From assembly GCF_035582795.1 (NCBI RefSeq), contig NC_134379.1, positions 1,426,001 to 1,490,000 of the forward strand: a stretch of 64,000 bases of DNA, written 5' to 3'. Below the pieces are notes generated by a model that made no database searches, was not told the origin of the DNA, and was given only the letters and a program-made list of their open reading frames with translations. The translations under genes and the position numbers were made by a program. Positions 28,355 through 42,600 of the stretch are shown here, piece after piece. This DNA comes from Mycteria americana. Its lineage: Eukaryota; Chordata; Aves; Ciconiiformes; Ciconiidae. The stretch's first letter is position 1. Every line of letters begins with the position of its first letter.

Positions 28355-30651
28355 ATGTTGTGCCCGTGGCAGTTTGTATTCAAACCTCGTACTGCTAAGA
28401 ACCAGCCCTCTGAAGAGAAAGATATCAATAATAATGTGGAGAAAAATAGGAAGATCCATGGGTAAGATCTTTGTCTGTTAATGGTCTCATAGTTTCTCTT
28501 TCATTTGACAAGATACTAAGTGACGTGGGTTCTGGAGAAACCTGTAATGTGTTTCCAAAGCAATAATATTAACCAAAGAACAGTTGTCCCTGGGGTCACT
28601 GGGTGGTGTCAACTTGGTAAGGTACATTTAAGCTTTTGTGTCTAAGTTATACAGTCATTGAGGAAAAAAATAATCTTGCTTTCTCTTTCACAGTCCAAAA
28701 TTTATTTGGTGTGTTACAGTGGTTTCATGTATGCTAGGACTTAGGAGGCATGAGTATGCTATAAAAATTAGCAAAGTGATTATTAGTGCTGTAATTAAGT
28801 TGGTAAAGTATTTCTGTGATACGATTTGTACAAGACACTGTATAAAATAAATTGCACATGCATATTAAATTTCTCAGTTTTCAGGCTTATTAAACTTATT
28901 TCAGTTTTCTATTGCATACCATTTATTTCTCTGCCCATTCCCTACCCTTTCCTGTCTTTGCTCAAAGTAGTTTATATTCAAATGTGAAGATAAGTGAAGC
29001 TGACTAGTGGAAGTGGGTGATCACAAATGCTCTGCTAGCTAAAACACGTCATTGCCCTCTCAAAACTAAGGGTTTTGTTTGGAGTTCGTGCTCTGGATGC
29101 CTCTTGGGTGTTTTTGAACATCTTCTGAAACCTGATATCCAAATTAAAAAGTAGGAGTTCAGAAAGTAAGACTTCATGTGGAAAACAAAGGAAATTAATA
29201 TAAAAGTATGTTATTTACTTAATGGATTGAGACTGGACCTAGCTGAAATTTTCACACATTTCCCGGAAGAGTTCAACCTCTTTGTTTAATTCCTCTGAGT
29301 ATTTTCTGGCCAGAACATAATTGTACAGATGTCCTTTGTTTAGCTTACAGCAATGATACACAACCTTTACCATTCCAGGCTGTATCTGTTGTTTTCCTTC
29401 CCACATAGTGATCTGGAAAGGGTGATTGTAGCTTTACTATTGACTTCTAGTCCACTCCACCCCTCACGCTTCTGCAAATGGTTGGCTTATTGACTCAGTA
29501 CCTCTTTCAGAGACAGCTCTGAGCATCTCCCTACTGATGCTGCAGGTAAAACTAACAAAAACTAAGCACATTGCGTTATACTGAATTGTCTTTCTCTCTT
29601 TTAAAGCTTAGAAGATGATGATGCCAAATTATATGATCTGAGCAAGAAGCGGATAGAGATGCCGCCTATCATAACTTCAGCGAAGGCCAGTGATGGGAGA
29701 GAGGTCTGTTTCGAGCGTCATTGTTTGATACTAACAGTTCACACGGGTTGTGCTTACTGCTCAAAACTTCTCAAAGTTCTCATGTGAGGACTAGCTGTGG
29801 TTACATGAGGTCAGGACTGCTGTGAGATCTTTGGATGAAAGCTCTTTTCTAAACAAAAATGAGCTTTGGTAAGACTTACGGAAAAGAGGTGACCCAGTGG
29901 GATTGGAGTGCCTGATTCCTTTATTCACCTTTGAAAACCCAGCCTTTAGTAACAAACATGTCCATTCTCTAAAATTGTCTGGTTCACTGTTTTTGTGAGA
30001 CTGTGATTATTATATAAAGAGCCCTTATCAAAATTAAAAAGGTGTTTGCAGTGGCAGATATTGTTTGGTTATCACAAAAATACATTTTGTTTTGCCCTTT
30101 TCATATCAAACTGTGGATTAGGTCTAGTTTTGTACTCAAATGAATAAACACACGTCGGAGATCACATTTATACCTAGTTTCTTGAATTTAGTTTGTAGCA
30201 TTTTAATGGTCAAATAAAATTAAAAATGAAGCTTTAAGATATTTAATAGGTTTGAAGACAGTATGTATTTTTATCTTTTCTCTGTCCAGAACCCCCCCCA
30301 AAATGGCGTCAAAGCTTCAAACCAAATATCAAGATGTCCAAGACATATAAAAGTAAGAAACTTGGAAAATGGATCCAGCTTTCTCGACACACTACACCTG
30401 ACAGCAAAGGAGGTAAGATATGGAAACCTGAACAGTGATTTTTCATAACTTTGAAAAGATACAGAGTGCAACATTGTTTTTTGACATTTTATTGTTTTTC
30501 AGGTTATCAACTGCCGGACCAAAGCCTGCCAAGGGGCACTCATGACCCCAAAGGGCCTGGTGAAAGGTACCAGAGATGGGCCAGTTCCACCGGCAGAGCT
30601 TTTACCTCAGGCCATAGACTTTATCAAGCAGTACTACAATTCATTTAAAGA
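28355..30651 (+). other. NOS2: NOS2 N-terminal hook and zinc-site exons
   Basis: The first four coding exons encode residues 1 to about 159. Residues 113-118 read CRTKAC, the CxxxxC pair that forms the inter-subunit ZnS4 site of the NOS dimer. The second coding exon ends with GAG|GTCTGT (29703/29704), a weak donor, but it is the one that keeps phase 0 into the exon starting at 30290. The N-terminal 90 residues are the fastest-evolving part of NOS2. Confidence 0.85.
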
Positions 30652-33600
30652 GTAAGCCAACTTTACCTTCATTTTGGGTATAAAAGCTCTCTACCTACCT
30701 ACCTACCTGTCTGTGACACTGTACGAGCATTTGGTTTCTTCACAGCTATCGGTAGCTATCCCATTACATAGCATGTGTTCAAAAAATAGATAAGGACTAT
30801 TAGAAAAGGTAGATAAAACTATTACTGCACTTCATATGCTGTATCCACCAACCCCAGGTCTTGAGAATACAGAAATGAACTCTGTACAGTGCATTCCTCA
30901 GCCCCATCCCTTCCGAGTGTGTTACATTATAGCGCGTTTATAATAAGCAGCTTGGTTAGGACTCTCTTGCAGAATGTTACCTTCTGTTTTCTTAACATTG
31001 GATGTTAATGGGTTTAGCTCCTACTCAGATCAGTCTTAGACATGAATAATGTGGATAATGCTTTTTGTTTGTGCTGTTCCAAGTATCTTTTCTCTGTGTT
31101 CTTTTGTTCTCTGACTCTCAAGGCTTTAGCCAAAGATTGGAAGGCCAGTCTTTTGCTTCTCAACCTTGCTCTGTGCTATCATCAACGTAAGCTTACTGAG
31201 CATGCTGAGAGGGATGCTCTAGCTTCAGAAAAGAGGTTTGTGTTTTTGCAAAAATGGACATGGTGCAGGGACATCTTGTTGCAGGAAAAGCTGGAACATC
31301 TGGTTGAGGTCCAAGAGTTTGCAGTCACAGATTTTTCACATTACAAGCTTTCAAGTGACAATTCAGTGTTTCTCATCCCATTATAAAACATTATCAGTCT
31401 TTCAAAGGGACTCAGCCACATAATGGCTACTTCTTTAGACACTTTGAACTCTTCTACAAAGCTTTCTTCCATCTGAATCTTTCTGAAAGTCCCTGTCTTA
31501 CAGGCTGTACTCACTTGCCAGTGTATTACATTTGCACATCTCTGGTTCTGCTCATGGCTATTTGATCACATTGATTTACACTATCTTACATGCTTGCCCT
31601 TGATCTTTCATCTTGTTGAAAATGTGAAAACTCTCAGACAGTGCAGGCTATTTTCATTCTGTCTGTAAGCCAACAAAACAATTTTTGTCTGTGCTGTGAT
31701 AAATATTTCCTGATGTTTTGACTTCATTCTCTGTTATCAAACTAAAGAATTTTAGAATTGGTTTCCCTCACAAAGGAGTTGCTCAGCACTTCCTTTTAGG
31801 AATGAAAATCCTACTTACTTTGCTCAGATGAGCTGTGTCCCTGTGAAAATAATAGAACTTGGAGAGGACAGTCACTATAATCCTACTTTTGGGCTGAAGC
31901 TGGCTTGTTCTCTACTTTTCATTTGCTTATGATTTGACAATTTTTTCCAAACTAATCTAGAAAATCCAAGTTTAAACTGAAAACTTACACAGAAAAGCTT
32001 GTGATCAATCTGTGTATGTGTTGGGTGGTGAAAGGACAGCTACTTAAATTTCTAGTGTGTTAGTTTCTTCGTTAGGCTAGTAAGCTCTGTCCTTTGCACT
32101 CAGTAAGGACAGTTCCTAAATTCTGAAGCCAGGAAAAATTCTCCTCAGCAGTCCTCAGTCAGAGTCCTATGTACTTAACCTTTACCTAGAATAGTCCCTG
32201 CTTTTTGATAAAAATCTCAGACCCTAGACTGCTGCAACAGATAACAGCTATGCTTTGGGGACAAAAGTGTGGTGCAGTAGAGGGGAGGTGGGGAGCAGAT
32301 GATGGTGACTTCTCACAGCCGAAGCACAGTGAAATTGCTGACTTCATGAGGTGATGGATGTTTTCATAAAGGATAGAGTATTTTATGTTGACCTGTGTCA
32401 CATCCAGAGAGTGTAGATTTATAACAGGGACAGGTTTCTCAGTGTTTATCCAAACTTGCCATGTCTCAACCTACATAGATGCTAATCCCCTCCCTGGAAA
32501 TCTACCTGCATCCTGGCAGATAAAATCAGTGATGTAAGTAGAAGTCTTCTCGTGCAAAAGGATGCTCAAAAGCTTTATGACTTCAGCAATGCCTGTGCTC
32601 TTCTTGACCCAGAGCACAAGAGCAACATCTGCAGTTTAAATCAGTTCTGAGTAATGAAATTGATTGCTTCTCTCCATGGCTGTTTCCTGTTAAAAAGGCC
32701 AAAAATAGAAGAACACCTGGACCGACTGGAAACGGTGACCAAGGAGATAGAAACAACAGGAACCTACCATCTGACAAAGGATGAACTGATCTTTGCTGCC
32801 AAACAGGCCTGGAGGAATGCGCCTAGGTGTATTGGGAGAATCCAGTGGTCCAATCTACAGGTATCTAGACAGAGTATCTAGACAGGTATCTAGACAGAGG
32901 TATCTCTACAGAGTCTAGACATTATGGGCCAAACAGTCATCTGCTGTAAATCAGAAGAATGGCCTGTACTTTGGTAAAATATGGCAGTTGCTTCAACTGA
33001 GGACTACTCCCTGCTGTACTATCATACGATCAACATGTTTTTTGTAGTTCTCTGCTTCATGGTTGAATGAAAACATGTGTAGGAGTGCTAGCATAGGAAC
33101 CAACTATGTCGTGGAACCAGGTGCATGTCTTGGTCCTTGGAGGAGTGTTACGTGTGAAAATGATGTATATAAGAACAATAAAAATGAACCTTTCCTTGTG
33201 GAGCTACAATTAAATTGAGAAATACTGATTTTTCATTTCACTTTTTTCCTTAATCTTTCCTTTCCTTAACTGCATAAGAAAAATAATGACGTTACAGTAC
33301 CGTTTCAAAAATCAGTTTTTTTCTTTACGTTTCTTTTGGAAACATATAGGTATTTGATGCACGTGATTGTAAAACAGCGAAGGAAATGTTTGAGCATATC
33401 TGTTGTCATATTCAGTATGCCACAAACAATGGAAATATAAGGTAGGTCTCTTTAATTTTAATTTTAAACAACAAAAATTACATCCAGATCTGGATTCAAA
33501 ACTCTACATAAGACCTGAAATGGTCTGTCTAAATATTTTGACAACTTGTCTCTGCTCTTAATTCTCCTGGTACTTATATGGTCCTCTTGTGTGTACCATC

Positions 33601-36600
33601 AATCATTTTGAAATTTTGTAATCTTCATGGCTGACGTTGCAAAATCTTTTGTAATTCCTGGGGAAAAGAGATGATTTGAAGATTCAGGGAGGTGGGTAGA
33701 GAGGATGAATGATTATATTTCTACCGATGTTTATTTTAGAAATATAAAATAATTGCTGTTGGTAACAATTTATGTCTTAATAATTAGAATGTGTTTAATG
33801 TGCTGCTGTGGTGTAACAGGATTTGATTGTCTCTCTGGGCAGATCAGCCATCACTGTCTTCCCCCAGAGGACTGATGGGAAACATGATTTCCGTGTTTGG
33901 AACAGCCAGCTCATCCGTTATGCTGGATATCAAATGCCAGATGGGTCTATCGTAGGAGACCCTGCCAGTGTGGAGTTCACACAGGTACAGTTCCAAATAC
34001 AGAATCATAACTGCTTTCCATCTTGCCTAACCTCTCTGTCTTTTTTTTTTTCTTGCATGTTTATACAGAGTGGGAGGGAAGTGTGGTGGTAAGGAGTGAA
34101 TGGGATGTCTGCTCCACAGGTTCTAGGTGCAGGCTGGAGCAATAATTTCTTACAATCCTGGTATAAAAATACTCCCGTCCATCTCGGGGTGATGAGAACA
34201 GGGTGAGCTAATGCTTCCCTTAAGTCAGGGACACAACCAGTACTTGAACAACATGTCTCAACATTGTTGGAATGGGAAAGATAGCCTTTATCACTTAGAA
34301 GCTACCTCAGCAGGTTTTAGAGCATTAACATTCTTTTGTCTTCAAATCCAAGGGGGGAAACCTAAAGAAACCCAAAATGTACTTTCTTTATTTACAGTTG
34401 TGCATTGAGCTTGGGTGGAAGCCGAAATATGGCCGCTTTGATGTAGTTCCACTTGTTCTCCAAGCAAACGGCCAAGACCCAGAAATATTTGAATACCCGC
34501 CAGAAATTGTCCTTGAAGTGCCAATAGAGCATCCAAAGTAAGCACACAAGATTCAGATAATTGCATTTTTGCCTCTGCCTCACCTTGGCAGGTTATTAGC
34601 CTGCGCCTGCAGCAGTCATTTTATGAGTTCTTTGTTAGGATGAAATTATGGTAAATTGTCCTGAAAGATAAAATGCCTGTTAGAACCATGAAATGAGATT
34701 TAAATTAAGGAGGCAAATAGCAGTTTTGTTGGAAATCTTTTTTTCCCAATCTACATTTCAATCATATTCAGAATTTAAAAAATCATTGTTTCTTATGCCA
34801 GTGTAATACACATGTAAAAGATGGCTGCAGTCATAACAAAATGTTTATTGCCTTTCTCTGTTTGTTTCTTCATGTTTGCTTTGGGAGTGGCCTGCAGATT
34901 GCAGAACTCTGTAATACTGTTCTGCAATTTGTTTAGCTGGCAATTCCCAGTTACCACATTGTAAATGAAAACTGCTATGAGCTTTTGCAGACTTCGTTTC
35001 ATGGGTCATTCCTTCTAAAGATAGTACTCTTTCTCTTCCTGGACTTTTCTGGTTATCGCCTAAAGGGGAAAAGACACATTAAGTAATAAATCAAAATGCT
35101 TGTTTAACAGGTATGAATGGTTTAAGGAGTTAGATCTGAAGTGGTATGCGCTGCCTGCTGTTGCCAACATGCTTCTTGAGGTGGGAGGCCTGGAATTTAC
35201 TGGGTGTCCTTTCAATGGCTGGTACATGGGGACAGAGATAGGAGTGCGAGACTTCTGCGATGTGCAGCGATACAACATCCTGAAGGTAATCTTCTGAAGT
35301 AGAAATGTGTTGATCTGTGAGGGAATGAACTTGGTGGGTGGAGTGTTTTTGAAAGAGAGACACTATTGGTCTTTGCTGGGATGGGTGTTATATTTATATC
35401 ACACTAACACTTCCGTGCTAATCTCACACAATATCCTGAATATTGTGGAACATCTTGAATTTCTGCCAAGATTTTGACTGCCAGATTGTATGACTGTTTT
35501 TACAGTGTTCTGACAATATCTGTTCCAAATACCTGCCTGGAATGGTGAAACTGCAACTGTAAAAAAAAATATAGAAAATGCTGTCCAAAGGGAATTCTTC
35601 CCCAGTTTTACCTCGAGTCCTGCTGATTCAGGACTTTTGGTCTCTGACTGTACATTTCTCAGAGGTATATTTATGTCAGTTCCAGTCTGCTGTTGACAAG
35701 GCAGTGGAGTCCTGGTTGTTAGCTGCAGGTCCTGTATCTTGTACCTCAACAGTACAAATTAATAATGATGGCTTATAACCAGATACTGCCACTTTTTAAA
35801 CCATCTAGTCCAGGAGACAACCACTCCCTGCTTCACCAAACTGGAATAGCCTCAAGAAGCAGAACTCCGTAATTCAAGTTTACCTCTAATCTCAAGTGTT
35901 TCTGCTGCCATCACTTCCCCCAGCATAAGATTGACTCTTCCCCCTTCTGCAATACTTTTTCCTGCATATTAATGTGATGAGGTGGAGAAATCATGAGGTT
36001 GAAGTCTCACATAGTAAATTTGCTTTTCCCTTTTCTCTCTCCTTTTCACATGTAGGAGGTAGGAAGAAGAATGGGACTGGAAACAAACAAACTTTCATCA
36101 TTATGGAAAGACCGAGCTGTTGTAGAGATAAATGTGGCTGTGCTTTATAGCTTCCAAGTAAGTCAACAGGCGTGGTACCTGGAGAGACATTGAATATTGT
36201 GTGTCCCTTCTTCCTTTCACTTATAACAGCTTTATACAAATATAGTGCTAGTGGACCAAGCTCAATGGAGGTTATCAGTGTAATTCCAATAGAGTTATTC
36301 TTGATTTACACCTGGGAAAGTAGAGGAATCCATATTTCCTGTTGTTGCCAGAAAAAAATCTCAGGTGAAGGCAGAAGGGAGGGAAAAAGAAAAGGAAGTT
36401 AAGGGCAAGATTGTTCATCTTTTTAACACACATGTCTAAGTGTCAAAATCTATGTAAAGCCATTGGATTAGTATCTTTTATTTACAATTACAGTTCATTT
36501 AACATATCATATCAATATGAAAGACGGGTAAAAATTAATTAGGGGCTTTTCAGCATGCGCTACCAGTGCTAGAGAGGTAGAATGCTGATGTTAAAGAAAA

Positions 36601-39600
36601 AGAAAAAAAAGAAAAAAAAAGTAAGTAGGAGTCCTTAATCAAAGGTCCCCCTCAGTCTGTAAGTATATAATAGTTGCTGCTAGTAAAGATTTCCCAGCAC
36701 TGTATAAAGTCCTTGAAATATTAATCAAAGCATAAAGATTACTTTAACTATATGAGGAAGGAGAGCAGAATGGGCTTTTTAATGTCTGTCTGTCTTTTTG
36801 CAATTATTCTAGAAACAAAATGTGACTATCATGGATCACCACTCAGCTGCTGAGTCCTTCATGAAATACATGCAGAATGAGTACCGTGTGCGAGGAGGCT
36901 GCCCGGCTGACTGGGTGTGGATTGTACCTCCTATGTCAGGGAGCATAACCCCCGTGTTCCACCAGGAGATGTTGAACTACGTCCTCACTCCCTTCTATTA
37001 CTACCAGGTACACATTATCCAAAAACATACGGTTCTAGTAGACAGCTTCAGCAGCGCAGATGATAATATGGGACCTGAAGAAGTCTGAATGAAAAGCCCT
37101 GGTTTAATGAAAGTTCACTAGAGAGACTCATAACTAGCAGGCAATATCTATTATACTGTGGACGGTTATGTTAGTTGTGTTGAATTCTCAGGCTGTAAGT
37201 AAAATGCAATTTAATGCTACAGAGACTGATCCCGTATTTGTACACAGTGGATGGTATATACAGATTCTATTCAATCTGGCCCTTTCAAAGATATACAAAT
37301 TGTGTATTTATTATTTTACATTTCTTACCTGAAGCTTAACTTTTTTTTTTTTAAAGGTGGATGCATGGAAGACACATGTCTGGCATGATGAGACCCGGAG
37401 GCCAAAGAAAAACAAAATAAAGTTTAGCATCTTGGCAAAGTAAGTTGTTCAAATAAGAGCCTTCATGCTTTTGTCCAACTATTCTATTCTTGTGATGTTT
37501 CTGTTCCACGGGGTTTTTTTAATAATTATTACAGTAGGGACCGCCTGAATTCTTTGAGTCATAGACTTACCTGTCCACAGTTAGGTAATACTCATATCTA
37601 AGATTCTTATTCAGGGCTATCTATAGTGTATTGCTTCTGAACAATCTTCCAAGGTGTCACGGATGGAGTGAGAGTGTACTTCACTTGTAAGAGAGAAGCA
37701 AAAATATACTTTATTGATACAGAATAGGGAGTTAACAAAGTTCAATGCGACAGTTATTTAACAAGATTTGATGGCAAGGTACCCTTGATTATTTACTGCA
37801 TAGAGGACAGGGTCAGACAAAACTGTCAGGGAGACCCTCCCGTTGAGTCATGAGGTTCAGAAAAGGACTCCCTTGCTTTCTAAACTCCTTCTCAGAGAGG
37901 AGTCTAGGTGCGGCTAGATCCAGTCCTAGTCCCAGACTTGGTCAATGGTGTACGTCTAAAGGATTCTATGTGCGCAATCAATCCTTTATATCACTTAGGT
38001 AAGGTTTCAGAGTTTAGCATGCTGTTCGTCACTTACCGAGGATCCGTTGCGGCAAGGAATCTCTCAGCCTCAAGGAGTAACCTTGAGAGGCGTCCCTGCT
38101 CAAGGAGAGATCCTGGCGTGCAGCCCGCTGCCGTGCAGGAGAGCTCCAAGGGCTCTTGGGCTGCTCACTAGTTGTGGGGGTAAGAGGATTGACCCACAGT
38201 CATATTTGCATACCGACCACAGATTTTAGTTTCTTAGGTGAGCGAACTGCACAATAGCCCTTGGCTATCGTGTTGATATCTGTCTCCCGAATCCACTTTG
38301 AGCCGATGCAGCCATCGTGACCAGATGCATCCATTAGGACCATCACTGGTGGTTCTCACCTGAGCAGGGTTACAGGAGATAAAGGTCGGGGGCAGGGGAA
38401 GCACAGTGTCAGACAAGAAAAGCCATGCTCAAGACCAGTCTTTCCTAGCTTGTTTGTGAATCAATCTGAATTACCGTGTAGCTCTATTACAAATTATATG
38501 TGATTATTATTTTTCCCAGGGCTGTACTCTTTGCATCTTCACTCATGCGACAAACAATGGCAACCAGGTCCAAGGTCACTGTGATCTATGCAACAGAGAC
38601 TGGGAAATCTGAAACACTCGCCAACAATCTCTGCAGCTTGTTCAATTGTGCCTTCAACACTAAGGTAAGAAAGTGTAAATCATCCATGTAGATGGAGAAA
38701 GAAGTTTGGCTAGTTTTATCAGCTTCTGCAAGCTTTTTCATTCTCTAAACCTATGTTTTGAATGTCCGGTAAATGTAAGTTGGACTAGAACTTTGATTTT
38801 GTATTCATTTAGCATAATGCCTTATAAATTTGGTCAAGTCATTTGACAATCACAGAGATATCTAATGCTAGTTCTTATGTCTGCTAGCAATTTCTAATGA
38901 GCTTTATATCTTCTAGATCCTGTGCATGGATGAATACAACATCTGTGACCTGGAAAAAGAAACCCTTCTTTTAGTGGTTACTAGCACTTTTGGAAATGGA
39001 GATTCTCCAAATAACGGAAAGGTAATATTTGCCTCAGAAGTATATATGAGGCTCAACTCAAAAGACTGAGATGAAAGACAACCCTTTCATTTGTCCCGTA
39101 TACTTGAGTAAGATGGATCAGGGTCTCACTTCTGTTTTAAATCAGAGTATTTTTCTAACCTTAAGTATTTTATGAATTTTTATACAGACCTTGAAGAACT
39201 CCTTGCTCACCCTGAAATTGCTGAGAAAAAACATTAGGTAAAAATACTTTGTTATTTGGTTTGCATGTGATTGAGTCCTTTTGCATTTCATTTATAGTCG
39301 CATTTAATTGTAATTTCATTTCAGTCATAACATAGTGATCTTACTTTTATCTACTTCTGCAGATATGCTGTGTTTGGTTTGGGGTCCAGCATGTATCCAG
39401 AGTTCTGTGCCTTTGCTCATGCCATTGACCAAAAACTGGCCCAACTAGGGGCTTCGCGGCTCACTCCAATAGGTGAAGGAGACGAACTCAATGGGCAAGA
39501 AGAAGCCTTTCGCACATGGGCAGTCAGTGCATTCAAGGTGACTATATAAATAGTTAGCTCATATTTTAGTTCGTTCATTCATGTGTTTTATTTCAGTATT

Positions 39601-42600
39601 CACTAGCATCCCATAAAAATGGGAGAAATGAAGGAAAATAAGTATCTGGATTTACATCTGAATTTTGAACTCCCCTCTTTTCTACTGCTTGCCTAAGTTG
39701 AAGAGGGAACTGGGCCCCTTTTCTATTATTTTTTTAATATTCACATAAAGTTCCACGAAACCTTTTGGATAGTGGGATGCTCAGTATGAACAAGGGTGAT
39801 AGCATCAGACATCAGAATTTTTTGAAGTAGATCAGTTTTTTAGCTATACTCGTATAAAAGTGGAACCTTGCTGAACTCACTGAACCCCTGTAACATCACT
39901 GAACTCAACAGAATCAATAAACTATAGCAATCTGTGAAATTGATATGTCCACATTACGATTATGACAGCTAAGAATATTTTTTTTACCATGAATAGCCTT
40001 ATTTTTTTCTTTTTTCTAGACTGCCTGTGACATTTTTAACATCCGTGGGAAAAACAGTATTCAGTTGCCTGATATATATACCTCTGATGAAAGCTGGGAT
40101 CCTAAGAATTACAGGATAGTGCATGACTCTCAAACCATGGACTTGGCTAAAGGTATTACCTCCCACCTTCCACTTCCTCTGTCCATTTTGCTTCAGACAG
40201 GTCTGAACTATAAAGGTTTTCGAGAAGTGATATTGGTCCTGCTAGATGACAGAATTCATATAATAAAGTACAGTGGTCAGAGAAAAAAAAGACATTGGTT
40301 TACATTGCATAAATCATTATCTTTTCCAGCACAGTAACATCAGAACACAAGAACTAGCACACGTTTTGACAGCCCCAGAACAACAGAAGCTGAGATGAAC
40401 TACTTTTAGTCAGGGAAGGCATGCATATAGGACACACAACTGACTAAAAGTATATCGCATTCTAGGGCGAGCATGGTTCAGTTCTTTTCTGCATATTATT
40501 TGAAGACATTTTAAACAAACCTAATCACAAAATTGCCATGACTCATGTCCTCTTTTCTCAACAGCACTTGCAAACATTCATGCCAAGGACATAATTCCCA
40601 TGAAGCTGAAATTCAGACAGAATCTTCAAAGTTTAAAATCCAGGTATGATACCTCATTCTTTGAATATTGCAATACTACATTTTACTAAACCTTAAACAT
40701 CTAAAATGCCTGGTTATAAACATCTTCTCCCCGCAGTTATTAAGAAATATATATGAACTTTGTACCGTCGTTAGTCGAAGTAAATCATTATCACAAGAAC
40801 ATGTACAGTCTTAGCTCTGATTTAGATAGGAGCAACCTCCCAGTAGAGTCTCTGGGAGTGTAGGGAACTAAGTAACTTTGTGATATGGCCCTTTGATACC
40901 TACTAAATGTAGAAGGTCAGGTATATGGTCCCTCTCCCTTTCTTGGTATGCTACATGCCAGGCAAATGTTTACTTCATTTAGGGGAAAAATCGCCCCGTA
41001 ACAGAAAAAGAAAAAAAAGGAAAAAGTGTAGTGCAAGAAGCTGCTGCATTCAGTTGTACTGCAAAGCAAGCTGAGACAAGGGAATACACAAAGAAATACA
41101 AAAGGATAATCAGTGCTAACATCTGTCTTAGAAATAGCATCCATGCATAGCTCTCCAGCATCCTCCGGTAGGTCTCTTTCATCCCTGTTCTAAATGCAGT
41201 CGTCTTATGGGAAGTCCTCTGAGCTGGTTTAAGATGTGAGCTGTTCAGTCTTCAGTAGAGCTGCACTTCCTTTCACTGGCTGATTGCAGGCACATTTATT
41301 CGATACTGGACAGATCAGGCAGCACTTCAGCATCTTATTTGTTTTGATACAAGTACTTCACATATCTGGCTATTATTTGTTTAAGTCTCCGTGAAGTACT
41401 AAGCTGGTCTGATAATTTGGTAATGAACGCAAGTAAGACCTTGCCAACTGTTACTTCAGATTTATTCCTTTTCTGCGCAATTCAAAGGAAATCCTGTCGA
41501 CGTTAACCAAGATCTATCTGATCTCTTTTTTTCTATATCTAGTCGTGTTACCATTCTAGTTAAGCTTTCCTGTGAGACTAATCAGGAAGTGCGCTACCTG
41601 CCCGGAGAACATATTGGGATTTTCCCAGGCAACCAGACAGAATTAGTCCATGGCCTCATTGCACGTGTCAAGGATGCCCCTCCACCTGATCAGACTGTCA
41701 GACTTGAAACCTGCACTGATGGTAAGTTGGTTCTCTTTAGACAAAATAACAGGCATTTGACAGATTTCTCTGAAATTCCTGAGAATTTTTATAGACTGAA
41801 TTTGATTCCACTATCCTTTTCTTAAGTTTCAATAGGATTTTGTTGATGCTTTTAGCTATTCTTACAATTCTCGATTCTGATTTTGCATACTCTGACAGTC
41901 CGTGGTAGCTTCACCAGTGTTCGCAGAGTTATCCTAGGTTGACACTGTTTGTAATTCAGTTGCTAAATTGGCCATATACTGCAATTAAATTAAGCAACAG
42001 AGTTTGCTTATTGTTGCTACATATCAGAGTCCTAAAATAGATTTACATGTCACGACCATCTTTTCCATCTTAGTAGGAACAATCTGCTAAATCATAGGAT
42101 TCTGACATACAGAAAGGTGATTTCCTCAAATGAAAGACTTCTCATTTTAAAGTAGTGTTTTGTTATCATGCAATTCTCTGCATCAGATCCTCCCCTTACA
42201 AAAAGTTTGAACCCTCACATTAACCTTTTTTCAGAAGGGCCCTGTGGTCTAGACCTGCTGCACCTAGTCTGAAGTCGTATTTTGAAGGACACTGAGTTTT
42301 GCAAAGCTCTACAGCTGTCAAATGCCATGGGAATTGCCAAGTGTTCTTTTATTTCCCTCATTTCCAGGTGGCTACTGGACAAGTGACAAAAAGATTCCAG
42401 CCTGCACACTCTCTGAGGCTTTGACATACTTCCTTGATATCACTACTCCACCCTCCCAACAACTGCTAAAAAAACTCTCCCAGCTGGTAACAGCGGAAGG
42501 AGACAAACAGAGACTGGAAGTTTTATGTCAGGTAAGTGTTAGGGCTAGATTTGTGTTAGAAGTGCTGTATACTGGACCATCTGATGCCCTTTTACTGTGT

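Noticed and set aside
30670..30690. TATAAAA near a microsatellite in a NOS2 intron as a possible internal promoter
   Set aside because: No other promoter element nearby and a coding exon has just ended; most likely chance.
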